A stretch of DNA of 64,000 nt from Bradyrhizobium oligotrophicum S58 (GTDB taxonomy: Bacteria; Pseudomonadota; Alphaproteobacteria; Rhizobiales; Xanthobacteraceae). The stretch spans positions 8,040,001-8,104,000 of the forward strand of contig NC_020453.1 of the NCBI RefSeq assembly GCF_000344805.1. Reading direction: 5' to 3'. Under the pieces are notes generated by a model. That model was not told the DNA's origin, did no database searches, and saw only the letters and a program-made list of their open reading frames with translations. A program made the position numbers and the translations under genes. Positions 45,378-53,849 of the stretch are shown here, piece after piece (within the stretch, counting starts at the first letter, position 1; each line of letters opens with the position of its first letter).

Positions 45378-46706
45378 TCATTCGGCCGCAATGGCGAGCA
45401 GCGACTTCGGATCCGCTGCCGAGAGCATGAAATCGCAAATGCGTGGCACGATCTCCGACTTGAATCGCGATCCGTTGAACACGCCGTAATGACCGACGCC
45501 CGGTTGCACGTAGTGAACGCGGCGATGATCGGGGATCGATGAGCAGAGTCCATGTGTCGCTTCGGTTTGACCGAGACCGGAGATGTCGTCCTTCTCGCCT
45601 TCGACCGTCATCAACGCGACGCGCGTGACCTTCGACGGATCGACCAAGGTGCCGCGATGGGTCATCTCGCCCTTCGGCAGCGCGTGCCTGATGAACACCG
45701 TTTCCACCGTCTGCAAATAATATTCCGCAGCCAGGTCCATGACGGCGAGATACTCGTCGTAGAAGTCGCGGTGCTTGTCGACCTGATCGCCGTCGCCCTT
45801 CACGAGGTTGGCGAACAGCGCCTTGTGGGCGTCGACGTGGCGGTCGAGGTTCATGCTGATGAACCCGTTCAGCTGCAGGAAGCCCGGATAGACGTCGCGC
45901 ATGACGCCGGGATGCGGGAACGGCACCTTGGTGATGACGTGGTTGCGGAACCAGTCGATGCCGCGCTCCTGGGCGAGATTGTTCACGCCGGTCGGATTGC
46001 GCCGCGTATCGATCGGGCCGCCCATCAGGGTCATCGAGATCGGTGCGAACGGGTCGCGCTCGGCCTCCATCACCGACACCGCCGCCAGCACCGGCACCGC
46101 CGGTTGGCAGACCGCCATCACATGCATGTTGGTGCCGAGGAAGCGCAGCATCTCGATGACATAGTCGATGTAGTCGTCGAGATCGAAGCGGCCTTCGGCC
46201 AGCGGCACCATCCGGGCATCGGCCCAATCGGTAATATAGACCTCGTGGGTCGGCAGGAACGCTTCCACCGTGCCGCGCAACAGCGTCGCGTAATGGCCGG
46301 ACATCGGCGCCACGATCAGCAGCCGCGGCTGCGGGCTGCGCAGCGGCCGCGTCAGCTTGCGATCGAAATACAGCAGCCGAGCGAACGGCTTTTCCCAGAT
46401 CGAGCGGACCTCGACCGGGGTCCTGACGCCGTTGACCTCGGTCTCGTCGAGCCCCCATTCGGGCTTGCCGTAGCGGCGCGTGGTGCGCTCGAACAGCTCG
46501 CAGGCCGCCGCGATCGACTTGCCCATCTCGGTATGGGTCCAAGGATTGAGCGGGTTTTGAAACAGGATCTTGGTGGCATCGGTGACGGCCCGCGCAGGAT
46601 TGAGCGAGGCGTGCGCCATCTCGTACATCCAGTACATCGGTGTCGTCAGGACGGGACTGCCTTCCGACGCCAGGGGCGGTGCACCGCCAAACTCACCTAT
46701 CGGCAT
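45378..46706 (-). CDS. phaZ: Intracellular polyhydroxyalkanoate (PHB) depolymerase
   Basis: 442 residues. PhaZ of the PhaZa1 type degrades stored poly-3-hydroxybutyrate granules in the cytoplasm. The catalytic cysteine is in HVMAVCQPAVPVLAAVS (about residue 197), where lipases have Ser. The Asp and His of the triad fit EGEKDDISGLGQT and QPGVGHYGVFNGSRF. The N-terminus MYWMYEMAHASLNPAR is typical. There is no signal peptide. A CTGC-N3-GCAG site (46723-46733) sits 17 bases before the start. Confidence 0.95.
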   Translation of the reverse strand: MPIGEFGGAPPLASEGSPVLTTPMYWMYEMAHASLNPARAVTDATKILFQNPLNPWTHTEMGKSIAAACELFERTTRRYGKPEWGLDETEVNGVRTPVEVRSIWEKPFARLLYFDRKLTRPLRSPQPRLLIVAPMSGHYATLLRGTVEAFLPTHEVYITDWADARMVPLAEGRFDLDDYIDYVIEMLRFLGTNMHVMAVCQPAVPVLAAVSVMEAERDPFAPISMTLMGGPIDTRRNPTGVNNLAQERGIDWFRNHVITKVPFPHPGVMRDVYPGFLQLNGFISMNLDRHVDAHKALFANLVKGDGDQVDKHRDFYDEYLAVMDLAAEYYLQTVETVFIRHALPKGEMTHRGTLVDPSKVTRVALMTVEGEKDDISGLGQTEATHGLCSSIPDHRRVHYVQPGVGHYGVFNGSRFKSEIVPRICDFMLSAADPKSLLAIAAE

Positions 46707-46722
46707 TCTTGTTCAACCCTCT

Positions 46723-46733
46723 CTGCAACGCAG
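46723..46733. promoter_or_regulatory. CTGC-AAC-GCAG, candidate PhaR operator
   Basis: Matches the CTGC-N3/4-GCAG pattern reported for the PHB-granule repressor PhaR in Rhodobacter, and lies right before phaZ. The 46707-46830 spacer holds no gene. Regulation by PhaR is inferred. Confidence 0.5.
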
Positions 46734-46830
46734 CATACTGCCGAATGCGTAATTAAGCGTCAATGCGGTGTTGTACGTGTCAACGCCGCAAAGGTGCCAA
46801 ATGAGCCCGGAAATCCACGGGAAAACGCGA

Positions 46831-47643
46831 TTATTCACCCGATGACAGCAGCGAGCCGGCGCGGCGTGCGCTGCGCAACAGGGCAATGAATGCTGCAAAC
46901 GACGCCAGCAGCAGGGCGGCATTGAGCCCGAACGCCGTCAGCATCAGGTCAGCCCGGAAGGTGCCGTCGATCAGCAGGGCGCGCATGCCCTCGAATACGT
47001 AGGTCGGCGGCAGCGACCATGCGACCAGCTGCAGCCAGTGCGGCAGCACCTGCACGGGATAGTACACGCAGGCGAGCGGCATCAGCGCGAACATCAGGGT
47101 CCAGACGATGCTCTCGGCGCCGAGCCCGTTGCGCAGCACGAGCCCGGACACGAAGATGCCGACCGCCCAGGAGGTGAAGATCAGGTTGCAGAAGAACGCC
47201 ACCAGCGGCAGGCCGAGGCTGTAGAAGTTGAAATCGAAGAACCAGACCGCGATCAAGGTCATCGGAATGATACCGATGGCGAGCCGGATCAGGCTCATCG
47301 TCATCAGCGCCAGCAGGAACTCCAGCGGCGTCAGCGGGCTCATCATCAGGTTGCCGATGTTGCGCGCCCACATCTCCTCCAGGAAGGAGATCGAGAAGCC
47401 GAGCTGGCCGCGGAACAGGATGTCCCACAGGATGACCGCGCCGATCAGGGTGCCGCCGGCCCGGGCGAAGAAGCCGGCATTCGAGGCGATGTAGGTCTGC
47501 AGGAAGCCCCAGGTGATGATCTGCAGGGTCGGCCAGTACATCAGTTCCAGCAGTCGCGGCCACGACGACAGCAGGAGGTACCAGTAGCGCAGGATCATCG
47601 CGCCGATCCGGTGCGGCGCGATGCTCAAGGACAGGTCGTTCAT
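46831..47643 (-). CDS. ABC-2 type exporter permease
   Basis: 270 residues with six hydrophobic segments. The order matches ABC-2 membrane subunits: a short cytoplasmic start, RYWYLLLSSWPRLLELMYWPTLQIITWGF, then a central pair, and FALMPLACVYYPVQVLPHWLQLVAWSLPPTYVFEGMR, the conserved ABC-2 C-terminal part. It is translated with the ATPase gene (4-base overlap). Substrate is unknown; such exporters move polysaccharide, lipid or drugs. Confidence 0.9.
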   Translation of the reverse strand: MNDLSLSIAPHRIGAMILRYWYLLLSSWPRLLELMYWPTLQIITWGFLQTYIASNAGFFARAGGTLIGAVILWDILFRGQLGFSISFLEEMWARNIGNLMMSPLTPLEFLLALMTMSLIRLAIGIIPMTLIAVWFFDFNFYSLGLPLVAFFCNLIFTSWAVGIFVSGLVLRNGLGAESIVWTLMFALMPLACVYYPVQVLPHWLQLVAWSLPPTYVFEGMRALLIDGTFRADLMLTAFGLNAALLLASFAAFIALLRSARRAGSLLSSGE

Positions 47644-48431
47644 TGCGCCGCCTCCCGGTCACGGCCGCGGGCGACGTCGAGAAACACCTCCTCGAGCGTC
47701 GAGCGATTGTAGCGCGCCATGATCTGGGCCGGGCTGTCGTCGTCCTCGATGCGCCCGCGCTTCATGATGATGACGCGATCGCACAGCCGCTCGACCTCCA
47801 GCATGTTGTGCGAGGCCAGCAGGATGGTGGCGCCACGGCGCTGGCAATAGCGCTCGAGATGGCCGCGCACCCAGTCGGCCGTATCAGGATCGAGCGAGGC
47901 CGTTGGCTCGTCCAGCAGCAGCAGCTCGGGATCGTTGATCAGCGCCTTGGCCAGGGCCACGCGGGTCTTCTGCCCGGCAGACAGCTTGCCATTGGCGCGA
48001 TCGATGAAATCGGTGAGATCGAGCTGAGCGGCGAGCTCGGCAATCCGCTCCTTGAGATGCTCGACCGCGTAGAGCCGGCCGAAGATGGTGAGGTTCTGCC
48101 GCACGGTGAGCCGCATCGGCATGTCGACATAGGGGCTCTCGAAATTCATCCGCCCCAGCACGGCAGCAGCCTCGTCCGGCATCCTGTGGCCGAGCACCTC
48201 GACCTCGCCCGACGTCGGCTGCACCAGCCCCATGATCATCGCGATCGTCGTCGTCTTGCCGGCGCCGTTGCCGCCGAGCAGTCCCGTGATGCTGCCACGG
48301 CGGATCGCGAACGAAACGCCGTCGACGGCCGTCGTCGTCTTGTAGACCTTGGTCAGCCGCGACACGCTGATCGCGGGCGAGCCCGGAGGAGAAGCCGACG
48401 ATGGCGTCGGCGCTGCGTCATATTGCGTCAT
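47640..48431 (-). CDS. ABC-2 type exporter ATP-binding protein
   Basis: 263 residues. Walker A GGNGAGKTT, Q-loop NFESPYVDMPMRLTVRQNL, signature LSAGQKTRVALAKAL, Walker B LLLLDEPTASLD and H-loop LLASHNMLEVE are intact. The C-terminal STLEEVFLDVARGRD is usual for ATPases of ABC-2 exporters. It is divergent from regS, with 98 bases between the starts, so the two could share a control region. Confidence 0.93.
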   Translation of the reverse strand: MTQYDAAPTPSSASPPGSPAISVSRLTKVYKTTTAVDGVSFAIRRGSITGLLGGNGAGKTTTIAMIMGLVQPTSGEVEVLGHRMPDEAAAVLGRMNFESPYVDMPMRLTVRQNLTIFGRLYAVEHLKERIAELAAQLDLTDFIDRANGKLSAGQKTRVALAKALINDPELLLLDEPTASLDPDTADWVRGHLERYCQRRGATILLASHNMLEVERLCDRVIIMKRGRIEDDDSPAQIMARYNRSTLEEVFLDVARGRDREAAQ

Positions 48432-48529
48432 GGCGAGAGTTCATTGAGGCATTGTGCCGCAAACCGCAACAGGCCACCAACGGCCGGCCCGATTTGTCGC
48501 CGCGCCTGCCCGGCATTAAGTTCCGATCC

Positions 48530-49864
48530 ATGACCGACGCCCTGACCATCGATACGCCCGACATCGACTACCGCCATCCGCGCCAGCGCGTCCGGCTCGA
48601 CACCATCCTGCGGCTGCGCTGGCTGGCGGCGCTGGGTCAATTGAGCGCGATCTTCATCGTCGTGCAGGGGCTGGAGTTCGACCTGCCGGTGGTGCCCTGT
48701 CTCGCCGTGATCAGCGTGTCGGCGCTGCTCAATCTCGGCCTGCAGATCGCCTTCAACCCGATGCAGCTGCTGGAGCCGGCCCATGCCGGCGGCCTCCTCG
48801 CGCTCAACATCATCGAGCTGACGATCCTGCTCTATCTCACCGGCGGGCTGGAGAACCCGTTCTCCTACATGTTCCTGGCGCCGGTGCTGATCGCGGCGAC
48901 CGCCCTGCCCGTGCGCCTCACGATCACCCTCGGCCTGCTCGCCGTCGCCTGCGCCACCGCACTGTTCTTCATGCATCTGCCGCTGCCGTGGGAGGGCGAG
49001 GAGCCGCTGATCTTCCCGCCGATCTACCTGTTCGGCGTCTGGCTCTCGATCGCGCTGGCGATCGGCGTTACCAGCCTGTACGCGTTCCAGGTCACGGAGG
49101 AAGCGCGCAAGCTGTCGGACGCACTCGCGGCCACCGAGCTGGTGCTGGCGCGCGAGCAGCACCTCACCCAGCTGGATGGCCTCGCCGCCGCAGCCGCGCA
49201 TGAGCTGGGCACGCCGCTCGCGACCATCGTACTGATCTCGCGCGAATTGGAGCGCGCGCTGCAGGACAACGGCCAAGTGACGTCGGACATCAAGACCCTG
49301 CGCGAGCAGGCGCAGCGGTGCCGCGACATTCTCGGCAAGATCACGCAGCTGTCATCCACCGGCTCGATGTTCGACCGCATGAAGCTGTCGACGCTGATCG
49401 AGGAGACGGTCGCCCCGCACCGCGATTTCGGCGTCGACATCAAGGTGCGCGTCGCAGTGACCGCCGCGAAGGAGCCGGTCGGCACCCGCAATCCGGCGAT
49501 CCTCTACGGCGTCGGCAACATCCTGGAGAATGCCGTCGACTTCGCGCGCAATGCCGTCGAGGTGAACGCCTGGTGGAACAACGACACGGTCGAACTCGTG
49601 GTCTCCGACGACGGTCCGGGCTTCGCGCCCGACATTCTCAAGCGGATCGGCGAGCCCTATCTGTCGCGCCGGCGCAGCACCGAGGACAACCAGGGTGGCG
49701 GCCTCGGGCTCGGCGTGTTCATTGCCCGCACCCTGCTGGAGCGCACCGGCGCCAAGGTGTCGTTTTCCAACCGCACCTTTCCCGACCATGGCGCCGTGGT
49801 CCAGATCGCCTGGCCCCGGCGGCGTTTCGAGGCCAGCGAGGACGGCGACGCCACGGAACCCTGA
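48530..49864 (+). CDS. regS: Redox-responsive sensor histidine kinase RegS (RegB/PrrB/ActS type)
   Basis: 444 residues from the ATG at 48530. Six membrane helices cover about 30-185. GGLENPFSYMFLAPVLIAATALP carries the GGxxNPF ubiquinone-sensing motif of RegB. The phosphorylated His224 is in AAAHELGTPLATIVL. The redox-active cysteine Cys264 is in QRCRDILGKI, next to the position of Cys265 in Rhodobacter RegB. The ATPase has NILENAVDFA, DDGPGFA, and GGGLGLGVFIA. It signals low oxygen or a reduced quinone pool to RegR, encoded just downstream. Confidence 0.97.
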   Translation: MTDALTIDTPDIDYRHPRQRVRLDTILRLRWLAALGQLSAIFIVVQGLEFDLPVVPCLAVISVSALLNLGLQIAFNPMQLLEPAHAGGLLALNIIELTILLYLTGGLENPFSYMFLAPVLIAATALPVRLTITLGLLAVACATALFFMHLPLPWEGEEPLIFPPIYLFGVWLSIALAIGVTSLYAFQVTEEARKLSDALAATELVLAREQHLTQLDGLAAAAAHELGTPLATIVLISRELERALQDNGQVTSDIKTLREQAQRCRDILGKITQLSSTGSMFDRMKLSTLIEETVAPHRDFGVDIKVRVAVTAAKEPVGTRNPAILYGVGNILENAVDFARNAVEVNAWWNNDTVELVVSDDGPGFAPDILKRIGEPYLSRRRSTEDNQGGGLGLGVFIARTLLERTGAKVSFSNRTFPDHGAVVQIAWPRRRFEASEDGDATEP

Positions 49865-49966
49865 TCGGCGGAAAGCCGCCGCTGGTATACGAAGCCGGCC
49901 CGCGCGGCGTCACGCCGCAGACTGCGGCAAACCCGCGACCTTGGCAGGCCGCCAAGCGAGGGCCAT

Positions 49967-50578
49967 ATGTCTCCTATGACAGATCGTCTCGCAACACCGA
50001 GCCTTCTTCTCGAGGATATGCCTGTGGGCGCCATCGCCGAACTGACGAACCACCCGGACCGCTCTCTTCTGATCGTGGAGGACGACAAGCCGTTCCTGGA
50101 GCGGCTGTCGCGCGCCATGGAGACCCGCGGCTTCACCGTGACCTCCTGCGAGAGCGTGGCCGAAGGCATCTCGCAGATCGGCAAGTCGGCCCCGGCCTTT
50201 GCCGTGGTCGACCTCCGGCTCGGCGACGGCAACGGCCTGGACGTGGTGTCGGCGCTGAAGCGCAAGCGCCCTGAGGCGCGCGCCATCGTGCTAACCGGCT
50301 ACGGCAACATCGCCACTGCCGTCACGGCCGTGAAGATGGGCGCCGTCGACTATCTGGCGAAGCCCGCGGATGCCGACGACGTCGTCGCCGCCCTGCTGTC
50401 GACGGTCAGCGACAAGTCCGAGCTGCCGCAGAACCCGATGTCGGCCGACCGCGTGCGCTGGGAGCACATCCAGCGCATCTACGAGATGTGCAACCGCAAC
50501 GTCTCGGAAACGGCGCGCCGGCTCAACATGCACCGCCGCACCCTGCAGCGCATCCTCGCCAAGCGCGCGCCGAAGTAA
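49967..50578 (+). CDS. regR: Response regulator RegR (RegA/PrrA/ActR type)
   Basis: 203 residues from the ATG at 49967 (GAGGG 6 bases upstream). ATGs at 49976 and 50018 would give forms nearer the usual ~185 residues. The receiver starts at SLLIVEDDKPFLERLSRAM, the phospho-Asp is in AFAVVDLRLGDG and the switch Lys in DYLAKPADADD. The C-terminal Fis-type helix-turn-helix NVSETARRLNMHRRTLQRILAKRAP is nearly invariant in the RegA family. In Bradyrhizobium RegR activates fixR-nifA and other low-oxygen genes. It follows regS by about 100 bases. Confidence 0.97.
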   Translation: MSPMTDRLATPSLLLEDMPVGAIAELTNHPDRSLLIVEDDKPFLERLSRAMETRGFTVTSCESVAEGISQIGKSAPAFAVVDLRLGDGNGLDVVSALKRKRPEARAIVLTGYGNIATAVTAVKMGAVDYLAKPADADDVVAALLSTVSDKSELPQNPMSADRVRWEHIQRIYEMCNRNVSETARRLNMHRRTLQRILAKRAPK

Positions 50579-50612
50579 GGCCCTCTCGCCCGCACCTCGG
50601 TACGCCAGTCCG

Positions 50613-50978
50613 TCAATGCGACTTCACGAACGCCTGCAGCGCATGGAACACCGTGCGCCGCTGGTTGCGGCTGCACCAGTTGCGCATCCAGCTGTCCATC
50701 TCGGTGAGATCGAGCTTGATCTGCATGCCCTCGTCGCCGCGCGCGGCGTTGACGGCCGAGACGTAGCCCATCATCCATTGCTGATATTTCGATATCGCAT
50801 TGACGTACGGACCGTCGGGATTGCCGATCGCCTTGTAGGTGCCGGGCGGCTGCTCCTCGGCGGCGGCGATGAAGCGCTCGCAGGAATCGGCGCCGACGCC
50901 CAGGACGTAGAACGCCATCTCTTCAGCGCGGACCGCGGTCGCGAAGAGCAGTGTCACCACCAAGACCACCCGTCGCAT
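50613..50978 (-). CDS. Small secreted protein of unknown function
   Basis: 121 residues from the ATG at 50978. A signal peptide (about 1-18, cut after VRA) leads to a ~100-residue mature protein with two cysteines (DSCERF and WCSRNQ), likely a disulfide. YQQWMMGYVSAVNAAR and DLTEMDSWMRNWCSRNQRRTVFHALQAFV are motifs of a common family of small alphaproteobacterial exported proteins, annotated as hypothetical. It is convergent with regR. Confidence 0.75.
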   Translation of the reverse strand: MRRVVLVVTLLFATAVRAEEMAFYVLGVGADSCERFIAAAEEQPPGTYKAIGNPDGPYVNAISKYQQWMMGYVSAVNAARGDEGMQIKLDLTEMDSWMRNWCSRNQRRTVFHALQAFVKSH

Positions 50979-51233
50979 CTGTCGTCCCTGTCCGCACCCC
51001 TGGGCTGGATACTGCTCAAGCCTTAACGATGTTCCGATATGTTGCGCCGAAGGCGGGGCAATTGTCGGGCAAAGGCAAGAAAATGGGCCCAACGGCCGGA
51101 CGCCCCGGAAGTTGTCGCGCGAGGGCAACAGTCATGGACCGCGCGCCGGGCTGTTTTGAGGCGCGGGCGTTTGAGCCGGCCAAGCCGCACGCACTGCCTA
51201 GCACGGCACGCGGCTACGACAGCGCCGGTCCCG

Positions 51234-51530
51234 TCAGCTGTCCCCGGTCAACCGGGTGAAGTCCGCCAGAACGGCGGCGATCAGCTCTCGGTGCCTGGTA
51301 TCCTGGTCCGACAGGCTCGCTGCGTAGAGATTGAGCAAGTAGCGCGCCTTTGCAGCCGCTTCCGGCCAAGACGCAGCTGCATTCGCGAGCAGATGCTGCT
51401 CGAGAGCGGCCTGCCGCTCGCGCAGCTCCCGCGCATGATTTTCGGCCTCTGCCAGCGCGCGGCGAAGATCCACCGCCTTCTGCTCGCTCATGCCGCGGCG
51501 CCTGTCGAGATCGAGCGGTTCGTCAGTCAT
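51234..51530 (-). CDS. Small helical hypothetical protein
   Basis: 98 residues from the ATG at 51530. The acidic/basic helical stretch AVDLRRALAEAENHARELRERQAALEQHLLANAA is a likely coiled coil. YLLNLYAASLSDQDTRHRELIAAVLADFTRLTGD is the second half. No named family is recognised. It overlaps the gene at 51523-51792 by 8 bases and is probably co-transcribed and co-translated with it. Confidence 0.7.
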   Translation of the reverse strand: MTDEPLDLDRRRGMSEQKAVDLRRALAEAENHARELRERQAALEQHLLANAAASWPEAAAKARYLLNLYAASLSDQDTRHRELIAAVLADFTRLTGDS

Positions 51531-51792
51531 CCGATGCACTCGCGTCGACGCGCTGCGCGTCCGCAAGGTCGACCGAGCTGATCGACACCATCTCCACGGC
51601 GGCCCCGTGCGAACCCAAGACGGGCACGATGATCATCGTCGCAACCCTGCGATAGGCAGCGAAGGACAATCCCTCGATGGTCTCCTCATCAGTGACCACC
51701 TCATAAGTACCTTCGGGCAAGAGGTTCTCGATGCTCCTGATGCGAAACGGATGTTTGAAGGTGACGAATTCGCGCCGTGAGCGAGTGCTCAT
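51523..51792 (-). CDS. Small rhizobial-type conserved protein, FTFKHPFRI..LLPEGTYEVVTDEE family
   Basis: 89 residues from the ATG at 51792. EFVTFKHPFRIRSIENLLPEGTYEVVTDEETIEGLSFAAYRRVATMIIVP and VEMVSISSVDLADAQRVD fit a small beta-rich protein that I remember as very common in Bradyrhizobium, of unknown function. It is the first gene of a two-gene unit. Confidence 0.8.
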   Translation of the reverse strand: MSTRSRREFVTFKHPFRIRSIENLLPEGTYEVVTDEETIEGLSFAAYRRVATMIIVPVLGSHGAAVEMVSISSVDLADAQRVDASASDD

Positions 51793-52054
51793 ATACGCCT
51801 GCCTTTCGGACGAACTCCGCCGAACTAATCGCGAATGATTGCCGATCATGCGCCTTGCGGCCGCCAATAGCCAACGCTTTCTCATCGCAGGAAATAATGA
51901 GCGTCTGGCCCGTGCCCGACGGGGTCGCCGCACTTTGGTGCTCGCTATTGCACGAGCCAGGGTGTACAAATGCGGATCATCGCCATTCCGACGGCATTCA
52001 CCGGTGACTGAGGGTTACGAGCGCTCCCGCCGCAAAACACGCGAGGAGTGACCT

Positions 52055-52153
52055 ATGCCGCAGCTTCGTCTGAGCGAGTGGATCGTTCCACCCATCGTTG
52101 TTCCGCTCCTGCTGTTCCTGATCGTGCTCGCAGCTGCCGCACTCCATTCGTAG
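52055..52153 (+). CDS. 32-residue single-pass membrane protein
   Basis: ATG at 52055 with GAGGAG 7 bases upstream and a TAG stop at 52151. The peptide begins MPQLRLSEWIVPPIVVP and continues with one hydrophobic helix (about 10-30) ending in LHS. It has the shape of small membrane proteins of the stress or regulatory type. Support is the strong ribosome site and the clean helix; conservation would settle it. Confidence 0.55.
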   Translation: MPQLRLSEWIVPPIVVPLLLFLIVLAAAALHS

Positions 52154-52309
52154 AGCAGACCACCACGACGCCCCTGTTGGCAGAGGGTGGACGACAGCGA
52201 CCCCGCCGACTGCCCTCGCGGGCAGGGCTGACGCGCGCTTCGCAGACTGTCTGCGGTGTCTTCGTTCGCCGAATTGAACCAGCCTGAAACATCAGCCAAG
52301 GAGACCGAC

Positions 52310-52447
52310 ATGGCCAAAGGTCAGCAAAAAGGCAATCGCGAAACCAAGAAACCCAAGAAGGAGAAGCCCAAGAGCATCGCCACAGCGCCGAGCCAAAAAG
52401 CCGGAGCATGGCAGCCGGATTTTTCCGCCGACAAGAAGAAGCGGTAG
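52310..52447 (+). CDS. Small lysine-rich protein (45 residues)
   Basis: ATG at 52310 with AAGGAG 7 bases upstream. MAKGQQKGNRETKKPKKEKP followed by APSQKAGAWQPDF and KKKR is a widely found, disordered, basic short protein in proteobacteria, of unknown role. Longer in-frame openings from 52256 lack a ribosome site. Confidence 0.8.
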   Translation: MAKGQQKGNRETKKPKKEKPKSIATAPSQKAGAWQPDFSADKKKR

Positions 52448-52916
52448 GACGTACGCCACGTCCTCATCGTTCTCGATGATCCTCGCCGCATGCAACCGCG
52501 CGACGCTGTTGCTGTCTGCGCCCATGCCGGTCAATCATGCCGGACTCGCTGATATTCACGCGCGGTGAACATCTTCCACGCGTCCGCCACCCCAGATGCC
52601 GACCTGAAAGGCGCCGCGCCGCGGACAATCCGCGCGCTGTCACCGCAGAACGTCGATCGCAGAAGCGATCGCCGGCTGGTCCGCGATCACGAAAGGGATC
52701 ACGCCGTGAGGCGCTGCCCGTCGTTTTCGCCTCATCGATCGTACGCAGCACGCAGCTGTTTGCCGCGGACAGCTCACGTCTCAGCATGACTGACGAAATC
52801 ATCGTCTTCCAGACGGCGCGTCCGACACCGCGACGTCCCGACCAGACACATCGTAACCGACCACAAAAGCAGCGGCACGCCGCGCCGGCGTGCGCGCCAC
52901 CCGTTGAGGACAATTC
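52448..52916. other. Intergenic stretch without a supported gene
   Basis: About 470 bases between the Lys-rich protein and manA. Open frames exist on both strands but lack ribosome sites and have compositions of frame shadows. A weak SCVLRTIDEAK-like stretch on the minus strand could be the remnant of a small conserved gene. Confidence 0.4.
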
Positions 52917-53849
52917 ATGACCATTGAACAGACGCGGGTACGGGCAGTGCGCAAGCCCTGGGGTGCCACCGATCTCCAGCCGTGGAGCGACATCAGCGGC
53001 GCCGTCGACGCCGTGGGCGAGCTGTGGTTCGAACGCACCGCCGAGCACGGCCCCGCACCTGCTCTGTTGATCAAGCTGCTATTCACCAGCGCGCCGCTGT
53101 CGATCCAGGTTCACCCGGACGACACCTTCGCGCGTGCCATGGGATTGCCGAACGGCAAGAGTGAGGCGTGGTACATCATCTCGGCGAAGCCGGGCGCACA
53201 AATCGGGATTGGCTTGACGCACCGGGTCACGCCCCAGCAATTGCGAACATCGATCACCGACGGCTCGATCGTCGAACTGGTCCAATGGCGTTCGGTTGCG
53301 AGCGGCGACGTCATCTTCGTTCCGGCCGGCACCATCCACGCGATCAGCGCCGGGCTGGTGCTGGCCGAAATCCAGCAGCGCAGCGATACGACGTTCCGTC
53401 TGTTCGACTATGACAGAGCGCGTGACCTGGATATCGACAGCGGCATCGCCGTTGCCCATGCGTGGCCGCTGCGACCTCAGGCCAATCCGATCCGCCTCTC
53501 GGATGAGAGGGTCGCGCTGATCGCCAGCCGGCACTTCGTCCTCGAACGCATCGACCTGCAGCCGGCGTCGAGTTGGGCGTTGTTGGCGGAGCCGGAGACT
53601 TGGATTCTCGTGATCGGCGGTCATGCGGCGATCGGGCTTTCCCTGGTCTCGCTCGGACAGGCCCTCTTCGTCGGTGGCGGTCGTAACAGCATCGAGGTCG
53701 GAAGCGATGGGCTGACCGTCCTGGTTGCGTATCCGGCAGCCCGCCCGGTTGCAGCACTGCTGCAGCGCCTCGGGGGCCGCTCCGTCGACATCATCGAACC
53801 AGCGCTGCCCGATGCCGCGGCATCCGCTCTTTCGGAGGCACAGACATGA
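52917..53849 (+). CDS. manA: Class I mannose-6-phosphate isomerase
   Basis: 310 residues. The zinc ligands of type I PMI are present: Gln64 and His66 in LSIQVHPDD, Glu83 in GKSEAWYII and His141 in PAGTIHAISAG. It interconverts fructose-6-phosphate and mannose-6-phosphate in the cytoplasm, feeding GDP-mannose. It begins after GAGGACAATTC. The stop overlaps the start of the following glycosyltransferase gene by 4 bases (ATGA), so the two are translationally coupled. This links the cluster to mannose metabolism. Confidence 0.92.
   Translation: MTIEQTRVRAVRKPWGATDLQPWSDISGAVDAVGELWFERTAEHGPAPALLIKLLFTSAPLSIQVHPDDTFARAMGLPNGKSEAWYIISAKPGAQIGIGLTHRVTPQQLRTSITDGSIVELVQWRSVASGDVIFVPAGTIHAISAGLVLAEIQQRSDTTFRLFDYDRARDLDIDSGIAVAHAWPLRPQANPIRLSDERVALIASRHFVLERIDLQPASSWALLAEPETWILVIGGHAAIGLSLVSLGQALFVGGGRNSIEVGSDGLTVLVAYPAARPVAALLQRLGGRSVDIIEPALPDAAASALSEAQT

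Noticed and set aside
52448..52916. Remnant of a small conserved gene (DUF982-like) on the minus strand
   Set aside because: Only a short RTIDEA-like match is visible and the rest does not align in any frame, so it is left as non-coding.
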